The notes: generated from the letters alone by a model not told the origin. A DNA stretch of 15,630 nucleotides from Isohypsibius dastychi (GCA_034696485.1 JAQIWT010000737.1:1-15630), one strand, 5' to 3'; counted from the stretch's first letter, positions 8,272-14,170 are shown. Program-made: numbers and translations.

Positions 8272-8490
8272 TCATATTGTAAGGAGACGGACATGAGCGA
8301 AAAAATGAGAGGATCTGTATTTACTCGACGAAATCAAGGACAGACCTGCGCCGACATTTTTATCAAGAACTGCCGTAAACTGCACTTGCTGCGTTTCCGT
8401 GTGGTCTGGTCTGAAAATTGGATCCTCAATGCAAATGGATGAGCGTGAACCCTGCTCACTGAGTTCCACACCGAGGTTAACGTCCAGCTC
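8272..8490 (-). CDS. Coding-like minus-strand fragment in the hAT-like element
   Basis: The minus strand is open from a stop near 8491 down to the TGA at 8272 and reads ELDVNLGVELSEQGSRSS, later FRPDHTETQQVQF and LDKNVGAGLSLI. It has no ATG at the start, but the composition looks like real protein and not low-complexity noise. It may be part of a gene captured by the transposon. I do not recognise it. Confidence 0.25.
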   Translation of the reverse strand, partial: ELDVNLGVELSEQGSRSSICIEDPIFRPDHTETQQVQFTAVLDKNVGAGLSLISSSKYRSSHFFAHVRLLTI

Positions 8491-8568
8491 TCACGAGTAG
8501 ATTTAAATTCGTATCATTCAAGTTCATTTATTTCCGTCTTCTCTCCTCGTGCTCTTTGCTATCAAAAA

Positions 8569-8802
8569 TTGTGCAATTCTCCGCTGCAAGAAAACAGAAA
8601 GATGCAGCAGATGATCTGGAAGACGATCAGGAAGACCATGTGTGATGTGAATGCTGAAATTGACGTGAATCCTTTGCCTAACCGGCTAAGTTCTACAGCA
8701 ATGCATGTGAAAATTTACCTCCAATCGAAGTTACAGAATCCAGAACTCGCAGGCTCAATGGTTGGAGATATTTCTGAATTATTGGTTCCGGTTGTTGATT
8801 AA
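8569..8802 (+). CDS. Coding-like plus-strand fragment in the hAT-like element
   Basis: From the ATG at 8638 the frame reads MCDVNAEIDVNPLPNRL, then KIYLQSKLQNPELAGS and ends ISELLVPVVD at 8802. Just upstream, in another frame, an acidic stretch (KDAADDLEDDQEDHV) is also open and could be the N-terminal continuation after a frameshift. No family is recognised. The longer frame from 8569 begins with TTG and is not a credible start. Confidence 0.3.
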   Translation: MCNSPLQENRKMQQMIWKTIRKTMCDVNAEIDVNPLPNRLSSTAMHVKIYLQSKLQNPELAGSMVGDISELLVPVVD

Positions 8803-9009
8803 GAAGTTTTGATACAGAAAGCTTTCGTTTTTGTTAAATTTTAAAGAAATCTAGTGATTTCTCAATATCCAGGTACGGCTGACTCTAAATGCGTCATTAG
8901 GGAATAAAACTTTTCCTTGAATCCTCAGGTCCCTAAAACTTTTAGGGAGTCGCTAAGGGAGCCGGTAAAAATCGAGGAGGCAATTTCCTTCCCTTAAAAA
9001 TTTGAGGCT

Positions 9010-9025
9010 AGGATTCGCAGCACTA
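9010..9025 (-). repeat. hAT-like right terminal inverted repeat
   Basis: AGGATTCGCAGCACTA, inverted copy of 7248-7263. Confidence 0.8.
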
Positions 9026-9033
9026 TTTATTAC
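9026..9033. repeat. Right 8-bp target duplication of the hAT-like element
   Basis: TTTATTAC, identical to 7240-7247. Confidence 0.85.
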
Positions 9034-9040
9034 AGTCATT

Positions 9041-9080
9041 TGATAAGCCACTTCACCGTTTTTCTGTCGCTCGTTGGCCT
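9041..9080 (+). promoter_or_regulatory. Possible core promoter of paralog B
   Basis: A weak TATA-like TGATAAG at 9041-9047 is followed 27 nt later by CGCTCGTT (9068), matching the CTCG motif of the other element promoters. The hAT-like insertion stops only 7 nt upstream, so it may have removed upstream control sequence. Confidence 0.35.
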
Positions 9081-9122
9081 TTTTTTAAATCAGTTTGCTC
9101 ATTTTTTATTCTTGCAACAACC

Positions 9123-9568
9123 ATGAATAAAATTTATGAAACTGCGTGCATTTCTTGTTCTGCAGTTAATCATTCCGTCACTATGTGGATTTCGAGAGGC
9201 TGTGAACGACGAATGATTATGGGATATCAACATTGCTCTACCCAAGCTGGTATGAAAAAAAGTGCTGAAACATCTGGAATTGTTTTTGATGGTGTCGATC
9301 TGGAACTGTTGAATGTGAATCTGGGAAACAGTGAATTTTATGAAAAGTCTGCTCATGCTGCGGCTTCCAAAATACGCGTTTTGCTTGTGGACTTGAAGCG
9401 CACGGACCAGCGTCAGACCATATCACTCTTTGCAGAATAGCGCCTTGCATAGGCGCAAAGATTGTTCTCAATCAAGGCCCAGGTCGAATTTGCAAGCTAA
9501 AAGTGTGTGATTTCCTTGCGCTGTGCGAAGAGCTGGGAATCAGGAATAAGGAGATGGAGCGACGATGA
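9123..9568 (+). pseudogene. Paralog B: second copy of the small family, one frameshift
   Basis: The ATG at 9123 opens a frame ending at 9440. The homologous C-terminal part continues in another frame (about 9410-9568, TGA at 9566-9568), so one frameshift lies between about 9380 and 9437. Alignment with paralog A runs through HSVTMW (A: QHVRAW), MIMGY (A: LILGW), SGIVFDGVDLELL (A: KGVVIKDAELESL), ITLCRIAPCIG (A: ITMTIAELLQYG) and RICKLKVCDFLALCEE (A: QFCKIGLKRLIALAEK). Lengths agree within about 25 codons. Several extra cysteines mark B as diverged. Function is as uncertain as for A; a nucleic-acid-binding role is a guess. BIR gene 1 follows on the same strand about 145 nt downstream. Confidence 0.6.
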
Positions 9569-9640
9569 CCGACCAATCAAAACACTTTGCTCAGCCTATT
9601 TCATTATGGCGTTTTTCTCTATAGGCGTGTTCATAGTTCT

Positions 9641-9690
9641 CATATAAATACACTGTATCTCGAAATTGTTGTACCACTCGTTTCATTCTC
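9641..9690 (+). promoter_or_regulatory. Core promoter of BIR gene 1
   Basis: ATATAAATA at 9642-9650 lies 72 nt before the ATG at 9714. CACTCGTTTCATTC begins at 9675, 32 nt after the box, closely matching CACTCGAAATCATTT of the RING promoter. TGCTCATTT occurs in the leader, as it does before paralog B. Confidence 0.65.
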
Positions 9691-9713
9691 TGCTCATTTA
9701 GATCTCGAATAAA

Positions 9714-9974
9714 ATGTGTCCGACTGCAGCTTTTATGATCGATGTTCGTGGATCGGCATTTCAGACCTGGCCGTTAGATTCGAAACAATCTCCCAAGATA
9801 TCAGGGGAATATGGATTTATTCAATGTCTTATGGACAACAAGGACAATGTTAAATGTGTTTACTGCCTGCTCGAACTGAGCAAATGAGAGACCGATGAAC
9901 ATCCCATGCTGCGTAATTCAGATTCCTCTCCATGATGCAGGCTTGTTGTGGAGTAGCTAACGCTTAATAAAAAC
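9714..9974 (+). pseudogene. BIR-domain protein 1, 5' part, cut by a transposon
   Basis: BIR domains are zinc folds of inhibitor-of-apoptosis proteins that bind caspases or their activators. From the ATG at 9714 the frame shows R12-x3-F16-x2-W19-P20, a GF pair at 34-35, then VKC-x2-C (C48, C51). A TGA at 9885 stands where the BIR Trp belongs. The expected zinc His, 17 residues after C51, is Asn (AAT, 9915-9917). The fourth ligand Cys is present at 9936-9938, directly after another TGA (9933) in the place of a basic residue. Spacing C-x2-C-x16-[N]-x6-C equals the canonical BIR spacing exactly. A TAG follows at 9954. A Mutator-like element enters at 9974/9975, and the same frame resumes at 11539. 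With a lost ligand, two stops inside the domain and an insertion, it is inactive. Confidence 0.75.
9966..9974. repeat. Left 9-bp target duplication of the Mutator-like element
   Basis: AATAAAAAC, repeated exactly at 11530-11538. Confidence 0.85.
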
Positions 9975-9984
9975 GGGCAGGTCC

Positions 9985-10050
9985 CTTCGAGATACCGATA
10001 CTGATACTGATAATGAATCAGCTACCGATACAGATACTGATACTGGAGCC
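9985..10050 (+). repeat. GATACY hexamer repeats in the left inverted repeat of the MULE-like element
   Basis: Degenerate tandem units of ACCGATACTGATACTGATA type occur here. The reverse complement occurs at 11449-11520 (TATCGGTAGC and CAGTATCAGTATCGG units). Confidence 0.7.
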
Positions 10051-11448
10051 TATTCGAAAGGAGGCGGTCCATGTTAATTGCAATAGTGTGCGTTCGTACA
10101 CATAGAATTGCCTAGATCTGTTGTTTTTGGCTTTCTGATCACTTCGTCAACGCAAAGTTTTTTCCGGAGGCTTTTTAATACTGACCTTCAGTGTGACCGC
10201 TATATACATATATTTTCTTGGAGACTGGTAAACAGCGGTAAAAGCCTTTAGGCTTGATCTCGAGCTTACTTTCGCGAATACTTTACTTAAAAATGGTAGC
10301 TATAGCTCAAACGATCGGGCTTGAAAATTGATTGAGATAGGCCCAACGAAATTTTGCAATGTCTATCCTAAAATTTTTAATCGATGAAAAACTCAAGGTC
10401 ATCAGCAAAAAAAAGTGATTTTTTGTCCAAGTAACATTTTTGAATTACTCATGCAATCTGAATGTAATGATATGCAATAGATATACCTGAAATCTAATTA
10501 CAGTTGATGATAATTTGGAATGATTCTGTAAGAAAACTGAATTTTCACTTCAGTTTCATTTTAGTGATCTGGTGAAAATTTATAAATTCAAGGTCAAAGT
10601 TTTAAAATCTACTAGCAACTCATCAGCTGAATAATTTGAAGATGACCTCTCCATTGTGATGAAAATTTGTGCTTTCACAAAAATTGTTTTCCATTTATGC
10701 AGCCAAAGAATGAAACGAGAAGAGGTGCCAATCTCTCAAGTGCGTTCTAAGGATTGCTAAAATCGATATGTTTCAATTTCAAATTAAATCTTAAATGTTT
10801 GTGAAAACCAATGATGAGGAATATTCATATATCGTTAAAAATAAGAACATAAATTATGAACGGAAAGCCTCCGGACGTCGTGAGTAGCACGAGTGGGTTG
10901 CACAGCAGTTTTTTGAAAACACATCAGAAACTTTCCTAATGCCGTCAGTGGTCAGGCTGTTTATTTGTAACGGGCAATCTCCGCTGAGCTGAAGGCGACA
11001 GTCACAAAATCAGTGTCCATTTCAAAGGTTTTTGCCCAAGTAACTTTTGTTTGCGAATAATCCGTTAATTTTGACTCAAGAAGCTATGGCGAGATTGAAT
11101 CAGAATTCTCGTCAGAATCGGACTGTGGTCATTCAGCTGCATTTAAAGAACTAGAAATTTCACTCAACACGAACGATCAAGAACAGGAGCCACTTCTTCA
11201 TCATTAGTTGATTAGCTGCAGACTTACCAGTATAGGCCTGCAGATCTTTGACTCACTATGTCTTTGAGTGAGCAGAAGAAGAAAGTTGAATTGATAGCGA
11301 GCATTTTTATTTCACAGAGTCCGTTTTTTGGACACGATTCAAGCTCACGGTTGGGCAACCGGTTGCCACATACATTGTGAAAGGATGAAAGAGGCATCGC
11401 TATTCGATATTTTGTCGACCAATCACGGTTTGCCTGTTTGACCTAGTA
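10051..11448. other. Interior of the MULE-like element, no gene seen
   Basis: I found no frame of interest on either strand. The sequence is A/T-rich with scattered stops. A 26-nt piece near 10360 (TTTTGCAATGTCTATCCTAAAATTT) resembles one near 15460, outside the element, but the match is too short to interpret. Confidence 0.5.
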
Positions 11449-11529
11449 TCGGTAGCGCTGGGTTTTCGCCTGGTATCGGTAGCTGTTGCATTATCAGTAT
11501 CAGTATCGGTATCTCCACCGGACCTGCCC

Positions 11530-11538
11530 AATAAAAAC
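11530..11538. repeat. Right 9-bp target duplication of the MULE-like element
   Basis: AATAAAAAC, identical to 9966-9974. Confidence 0.85.
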
Positions 11539-11664
11539 AGTGGAAAGTACCATCCACTGACACCAACGCAGCATAAACAGCAGCAGTTCATCATCAACGA
11601 AGTGGAAAAGTGGGCCATTGAACGGAAGCTGGTCAGGGATTGCAGTGTCATTGAATGTGGATGA
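11539..11664 (+). pseudogene. BIR-domain protein 1, 3' part after the insertion
   Basis: The frame leaving the duplication at 9974 continues here without a stop: SGKYHPLTPTQHK, QQFIINEVEKWAIERKLV, then a CSVIECG end and TGA at 11662-11664. The C-terminal segment looks like a polar linker and a short amphipathic helix. There is no RING in it, so the original protein was a BIR-only protein of about 128 residues. Frame continuity across the insertion supports both the insertion model and the gene call. Confidence 0.6.
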
Positions 11665-12006
11665 CATCATATCAGTTGAATGACATCATACCAGTTCACC
11701 TTATTGTTCCTTCGGAAAATGTTTCGTCTCGTTTGGTTCCGTTTCGTTTGGTTTCGTTTTGTTTAGTTCTGATGTGTTTGGTCTCGTTCTGATCAGCTCC
11801 GTTCAGTTTCGTTTGGTTTCGAGCAAGTTTGGTTCAGTTTTGTTTGGTTCAGTTCCGTGTTCTTCTCCACATCCTGTTTGATTTCGTTTGTGGCCGTATC
11901 TTTACAGGCTGTGGATAATTAGTTGGTTAATCGAGAAAATCGGAACAGGCTTGTCAGTCTCATTTGTATTTCTTGTATTGATTCTTGATCCTTGATTCAA
12001 ACAAGT
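11665..12006. other. Spacer with a degenerate GTTTCGTTTGGTTTC tract
   Basis: From about 11719 to 11868 the plus strand repeats short units such as GTTTCGTTTGGTTTC, TTTGGTTCAGTT and TCTCGTTCTGATCAG, a decayed minisatellite of about 5-, 10- and 15-nt periods. Before it, CATCATATCAGTTGAATGA and CATCATACCAGTTCACC form a short imperfect direct repeat (11665-11699). No clear TATA box precedes BIR gene 2; AGTCTCATTTG near 11956 could be the start motif. Confidence 0.45.
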
Positions 12007-12412
12007 ATGTCTTATTTCTGCCTGCCCACCCGGCTCGCCAGTTTCAAGAATTAGCCTAGAAATGATGCGGACGTTGTGAGAAAACTCGGCGGATTAGGAT
12101 TTTTCCACAACCCAGATAACGACACGGTACAGTGTAATTTCTGCATGATCGAGATTGCAGCCGACGTTGTCGGGGATATTCCAATACCTGGATCATACAC
12201 GACTTTCTCCGTGTTGTCCGTTTGAGATCAAATATTCGGAGGCAAGACGACCGAAGCGCGGGGGTATGTGTGTGTACGAAAAATGGAAATCACTATACAA
12301 TAGATTGCAGAAAATTGAAGAGACCCTATCCATGGAGGGTGCAGACGTATGTGGATGTGAACCGGATTTCATCGTGACTGTTGGCGTATGGCTTCGTTCT
12401 CCTTCTTTGTGA
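12007..12412 (+). pseudogene. BIR-domain protein 2, broken by a stop and a frameshift
   Basis: The ATG at 12007 starts a frame with R9-x3-F13, then a TAG (12052-12054) exactly where the BIR Trp of the WP pair belongs (Pro follows). After that come GLGFFHNPDNDTVQC and a C-x2-C pair (C43, C46). The frame keeps GDIPIP and then shifts by one base near 12190. The second frame continues DHTRLSPCCPF, giving the His and the last Cys at the canonical C-x16-H-x6-C distance. All four zinc ligands are therefore still readable. The shifted frame runs on through a helical, charged tail (YEKWKSLYNRLQKIEETL) to a TGA at 12410-12412. If unspliced in frame 1, the protein would end at 12225. It is related to BIR gene 1 in design but not a recent duplicate. 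There is no RING. Confidence 0.75.
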
Positions 12413-12780
12413 TCAGTTCATGGTTCTCTTTAACTGAAATCACGCTGTCGTGCAAAAGTGTTGACGTCATCGTGCATTTCTTCCAGTATTTGTTTGATCA
12501 TCTCACGTAATTGTTGTGGAGCGAAATGTAGTTTGTTGATCCCACTATGAAAGCACAACCGATATAAATGACAGTTGATAGCTTCTGCTGCTGACGTTTG
12601 AGCACCGTGACTATGAAGCAACAATCGCGATATTCCACATCAACACAAACTATTCTCGTGATTGAAAAAGTTCGTAAGTTCGTGGTTTTTAGCTCACTGC
12701 TGAAATGCGAGTGGACTTGAACTTCACATACAAAAATAGCTGTGAACATAAAAAATATTTAAAAGATCGAAAATTTTCAA
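12413..12780 (-). other. Stretch before the right repeat, possible minus-strand gene remnant
   Basis: On the minus strand two overlapping frames look partly coding. One (about 12639-12430) ends HFAPQQLREMIKQILEE followed by MHDDVNTFARQRDFS and a stop, a typical acidic amphipathic C-terminus. The other starts at an ATG (12749) and is hydrophobic and Cys-rich. They could be two pieces of one frameshifted gene transcribed opposite to the rest of the element. Neither has a recognisable motif. Confidence 0.3.
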
Positions 12781-12969
12781 AGTTTCAGTTCCACTGAAGT
12801 GATGGAACTGAAAAATTGGTTCCGGAACTGGAAGTGGACTTTACTTTCACACACAGTAGGGGGTCTGGACTCTACCCGCTCACATGAAGGGGCAGGAGAC
12901 ATGGACTCTACCTTCTCACATAAGGGTGGACTCCTCGTATACGGACTCTAGTTGCGCATATGTACTACT
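12781..12969 (-). repeat. Right terminal inverted repeat with three internal tandem units
   Basis: The inverted copy of 3964-4108 is longer by one roughly 36-bp unit (carrying CCCGCTCACATGAAGGGG) and by about 10 bp (GCGCATA) next to the outer terminus TGTACTACT. The units on this strand read TGGACTCTACC with a CTCACAT core. Confidence 0.85.
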
Positions 12970-12975
12970 CTCACA
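12970..12975. repeat. Right target-site duplication of the Polinton-like element
   Basis: CTCACA, 5/6 identical to CTCCCA at 3958-3963. Confidence 0.6.
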
Positions 12976-13039
12976 TTCAGCAAGGTTATCCTGATGGAAA
13001 AACTCAAGTTCCGCCGGCGGAGGAAGTACTCTGGCCAGT

Positions 13040-13194
13040 TCAGCGCATTGAAAAGAACCCAAGATCATATCCGATGGGTATTCCTCGATTTCCAGCTCGA
13101 TCATCGCTGTGTGTGGAACATCGTAATTGACAATCGGTGCTGTCATGTTCCTGACAATATCTACAACCAAATACACTGATACACTCATCTACAA
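13040..13194 (-). CDS. Alternative last exon of the host gene, Cys-rich end
   Basis: On the minus strand a GCTATTTTCAG 3' splice site ends at 13195, and the phase-1 frame that follows is open to a TGA at 13042-13040. It reads DECISVFGC, RYCQEHDSTDCQLRC and ends GYDLGFFSMR. Phase 1 is what the exon ending at 13358 delivers. A second frame over the same bases is also open for 90 codons (12916-13188) and continues into the right inverted repeat. It starts at an ATG but has a stop just upstream, so I prefer the phase-compatible frame. If this exon is used, the host gene ends about 65 bp before the mobile element; if it is skipped, splicing could continue to 3254. Confidence 0.4.
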
Positions 13195-13357
13195 CTGAAA
13201 ATAGCAACAATTGTCTGAAAATCAGAAACGGAAACCGCTTAATCGGATTCAGATTACTCGTCGCGCCAGCCACCTATTGGCTTCTTGACGGAATTACACG
13301 GCACATACCGACCCGGTCGTCATTTTCGAGTGTCGGGATTAAACTAAGTCCTCTTAC
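13195..13357 (-). other. Intron between host exon 4 and the alternative last exon
   Basis: The minus-strand donor GTAAGAG starts at 13357 and the acceptor ends at 13195. If the distant exon at 3254 is used instead, this is the start of an intron of about 10.1 kb that contains the entire element. Confidence 0.4.
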
Positions 13358-13415
13358 CTTGGATGCGTCGAACGTAGTTTATGACGGCATAATCGCATCC
13401 GCGGCGACAGTCCAC
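13358..13415 (-). CDS. Host gene exon 4 (58 nt)
   Basis: It is bounded on the minus strand by GTGCTCCGCAG before 13415 and a GTAAGAG donor after 13358. In phase 0 it reads VDCRRGCDYAVINYVRRIQ and leaves one base (G), that is phase 1. The C-x3-C pair resembles the CFQAC of exon 1. The intron to exon 3 is only 46 nt (13416-13461), although the donor of exon 3 (GTGTAG) is weak. I do not recognise the protein. Confidence 0.5.
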
Positions 13416-13461
13416 CTGCGGAGCACAATGAACAACATGAATTAGTTGTGCTCAACTACAC

Positions 13462-13522
13462 ATTCCAATGCAATGCCCATTGACTGATTCTCTCGAACGT
13501 CATTTCGCACGCAGAGTGTTCT
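13462..13522 (-). CDS. Host gene exon 3 (61 nt)
   Basis: The 3' splice site TTTTTCTTCAATTGCAG is strong. The exon takes one base to complete the codon from exon 2 and then reads EHSACEMTFERISQWALHWN, ending in phase 0 at a GTGTAG donor. The phases on both sides agree with exons 2 and 4, which is the main support. Confidence 0.5.
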
Positions 13523-13697
13523 CTGCAATTGAAGAAAAACATCAAGACTTGCGGAAACTGAGCAGAACAGAATACATGGAAAAACAATAAGTTATTGGTA
13601 ATCATTGATGACTTCGGATGGGAACCATCGAGTTCAGGTCACTGAATTCAGATAAATAACAATGAACTCCAATGAACTCAAATCTTGAGATACTTAC

Positions 13698-13757
13698 GCA
13701 GTAAGAATCACAGAATTCATTGACTGCTGACCGAAGTAGTCAGCATCCTTGGAAACA
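13698..13757 (-). CDS. Host gene exon 2 (60 nt)
   Basis: It has an acceptor TTTGTTTCAG and a strong donor GTAAGTATC. Completing the last codon of exon 1, it reads VSKDADYFGQQSMNSVILT and leaves two bases. The other two frames contain stops, so the phase is fixed by the exon itself and fits both neighbours. Confidence 0.55.
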
Positions 13758-13860
13758 CTGAAACAAACCAATCACCAGGTATTGAGTTACCGGAGGGAAA
13801 ATGAAATCTTCTGATAGAGTTTTCGATTTTCACAATTAATTGCACCATTCAAACCCATAC

Positions 13861-13967
13861 CGGGACGTAACGAAATACCGCAGGACAGGATACCCTCCCT
13901 GTTGATTCCTGTTGCACGCTTGGAAGCAAGGCTCATCCGGTCCATAAATCAAAGGTCCGCAACAGTT
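13861..13967 (-). CDS. Host gene exon 1 as seen here, 5' edge unclear
   Basis: The minus strand reads NCCGPLIYGPDEPCFQAC, then NRNQQGGYPVLRYFVTS, and ends two bases into a codon at a GTATGGG donor (13860). A CC pair and C-x3-C suggest a secreted or extracellular Cys-rich protein. A TAA lies in frame at 13970-13968, two bases inside the only good acceptor I can see (CTGTCCATCAG). Either the true acceptor is different, or this allele is damaged. I cannot see exons further upstream. Confidence 0.45.
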
Positions 13968-14157
13968 TTAGCTGATGGACAGAAACAACAACCACAGATG
14001 TTACGTGAAAATTGTGTTTATGTAAAACCTGTTTACTAAGCAGTCTGACAGAGCTCACTTCAACGAGTTCACGTCAGCAGGTTTTCTATTGTCGGTTAAG
14101 TGTTTGTTAGCTCTTTTAACCTGGCTGTGTGTGTGGTCATCCGTTAAGTCTGGTTTT

Positions 14158-14170
14158 GCAGTATATAAGC
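14158..14170 (+). promoter_or_regulatory. Candidate TATA box on the plus strand, no gene identified
   Basis: AGTATATAAGC contains the same TATATAAG as the RING promoter. An ATG lies 93 nt downstream at 14254, but it opens only 9 codons (a second one at 14263 opens 26). It lacks the CTCG start motif. It may be a promoter for a spliced gene I cannot resolve. Confidence 0.25.

Larger units (their letters stand above)
7248..9025. mobile_element. Non-autonomous hAT-like DNA transposon, 1,778 bp
   Basis: The ends are TAGTGTTGCGAATCCT and AGGATTCGCAGCACTA, inverted repeats with one mismatch over 16 bp, flanked by a perfect 8-bp duplication TTTATTAC. A TAGTG/CAGTG-type terminus with an 8-bp duplication is the hAT superfamily pattern. 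Sub-terminal regions are rich in short AGGGA/TCCCT motifs on both strands, as expected for transposase binding. No hAT transposase motif is visible in any frame, so it depends on a helper. It sits in the spacer between paralogs A and B of the Polinton-like element and ends about 90 nt before the ATG of B. It carries the small hairpin element at 7991-8149 and some coding-like fragments. The perfect duplication shows it is younger than its host element. Confidence 0.85.
9975..11529. mobile_element. Non-autonomous Mutator-like (MULE) element, 1,555 bp
   Basis: The ends are GGGCAGGTCC and GGACCTGCCC with a perfect 9-bp duplication AATAAAAAC. Longer inverted similarity extends roughly 65 bp inward through GAGATACCGATACTGATACTGATAATG. 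A 9-bp duplication with G-rich, extended inverted repeats is the Mutator pattern. The interior is A/T-rich and shows no transposase motif in any frame. The insertion splits BIR gene 1 without changing its frame if the element and one duplication are removed. The class is inferred from duplication length and ends; a sequence search could reassign it. Confidence 0.75.
3964..12969. mobile_element. Polinton/Maverick-like element, reduced and decayed, 9,006 bp
   Basis: Long inverted repeats at both ends (3964-4108 and 12781-12969) define one unit, with matching 9-bp outer termini (AGTAGTACA...TGTACTACT) and a near-perfect 6-bp target duplication. Termini of the form 5'-AG...CT-3' and 6-bp duplications are what I know of Polintons. 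The adenovirus-type cysteine protease remnant inside agrees, since that gene is a Polinton/adintovirus hallmark. No integrase, protein-primed DNA polymerase, capsid or packaging ATPase can be seen, so the copy is non-autonomous. Subtracting the nested hAT-like and Mutator-like elements with one duplication each leaves about 5.66 kb, far below the usual 15-20 kb. The cargo is a RING protein, two BIR proteins, three copies of a small paralogous family and one exonuclease-like protein. Nearly all genes are broken. An alternative left/right boundary is AGAGTCCG...CGGACTCT, about 9-20 bp further in, but that gives no target duplication. Confidence 0.78.

Noticed and set aside
9099-9471. Minus-strand frames opposite paralog B.
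   Set aside because: Shadows of paralog B; no motifs.
11400-11651. 83-codon minus-strand frame with Asp/Thr repeats.
   Set aside because: It is produced by the GATACY hexamers of the MULE-like inverted repeat and crosses the transposon boundary.
4996-12412. Reassigned stop codons, so that BIR and paralog genes would be intact.
   Set aside because: TGA, TAG and TAA all occur as internal stops, true ends use the same codons, and frameshifts and a lost zinc ligand also occur; decay is simpler.
3973-12949. Element boundary at AGAGTCCG...CGGACTCT.
   Set aside because: The flanking six bases do not match there, whereas moving out to AGTAGTACA gives identical 9-mers and a 5/6 duplication.
12916-13188. 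90-codon minus-strand frame crossing from host flank into the right inverted repeat, with a tail resembling a phosphotyrosine motif (STYAQL).
   Set aside because: It has a stop just upstream, does not fit the splice phase of exon 4, and its end is transposon sequence; the motif is short enough to be chance. I prefer the overlapping phase-compatible frame, but not with certainty.
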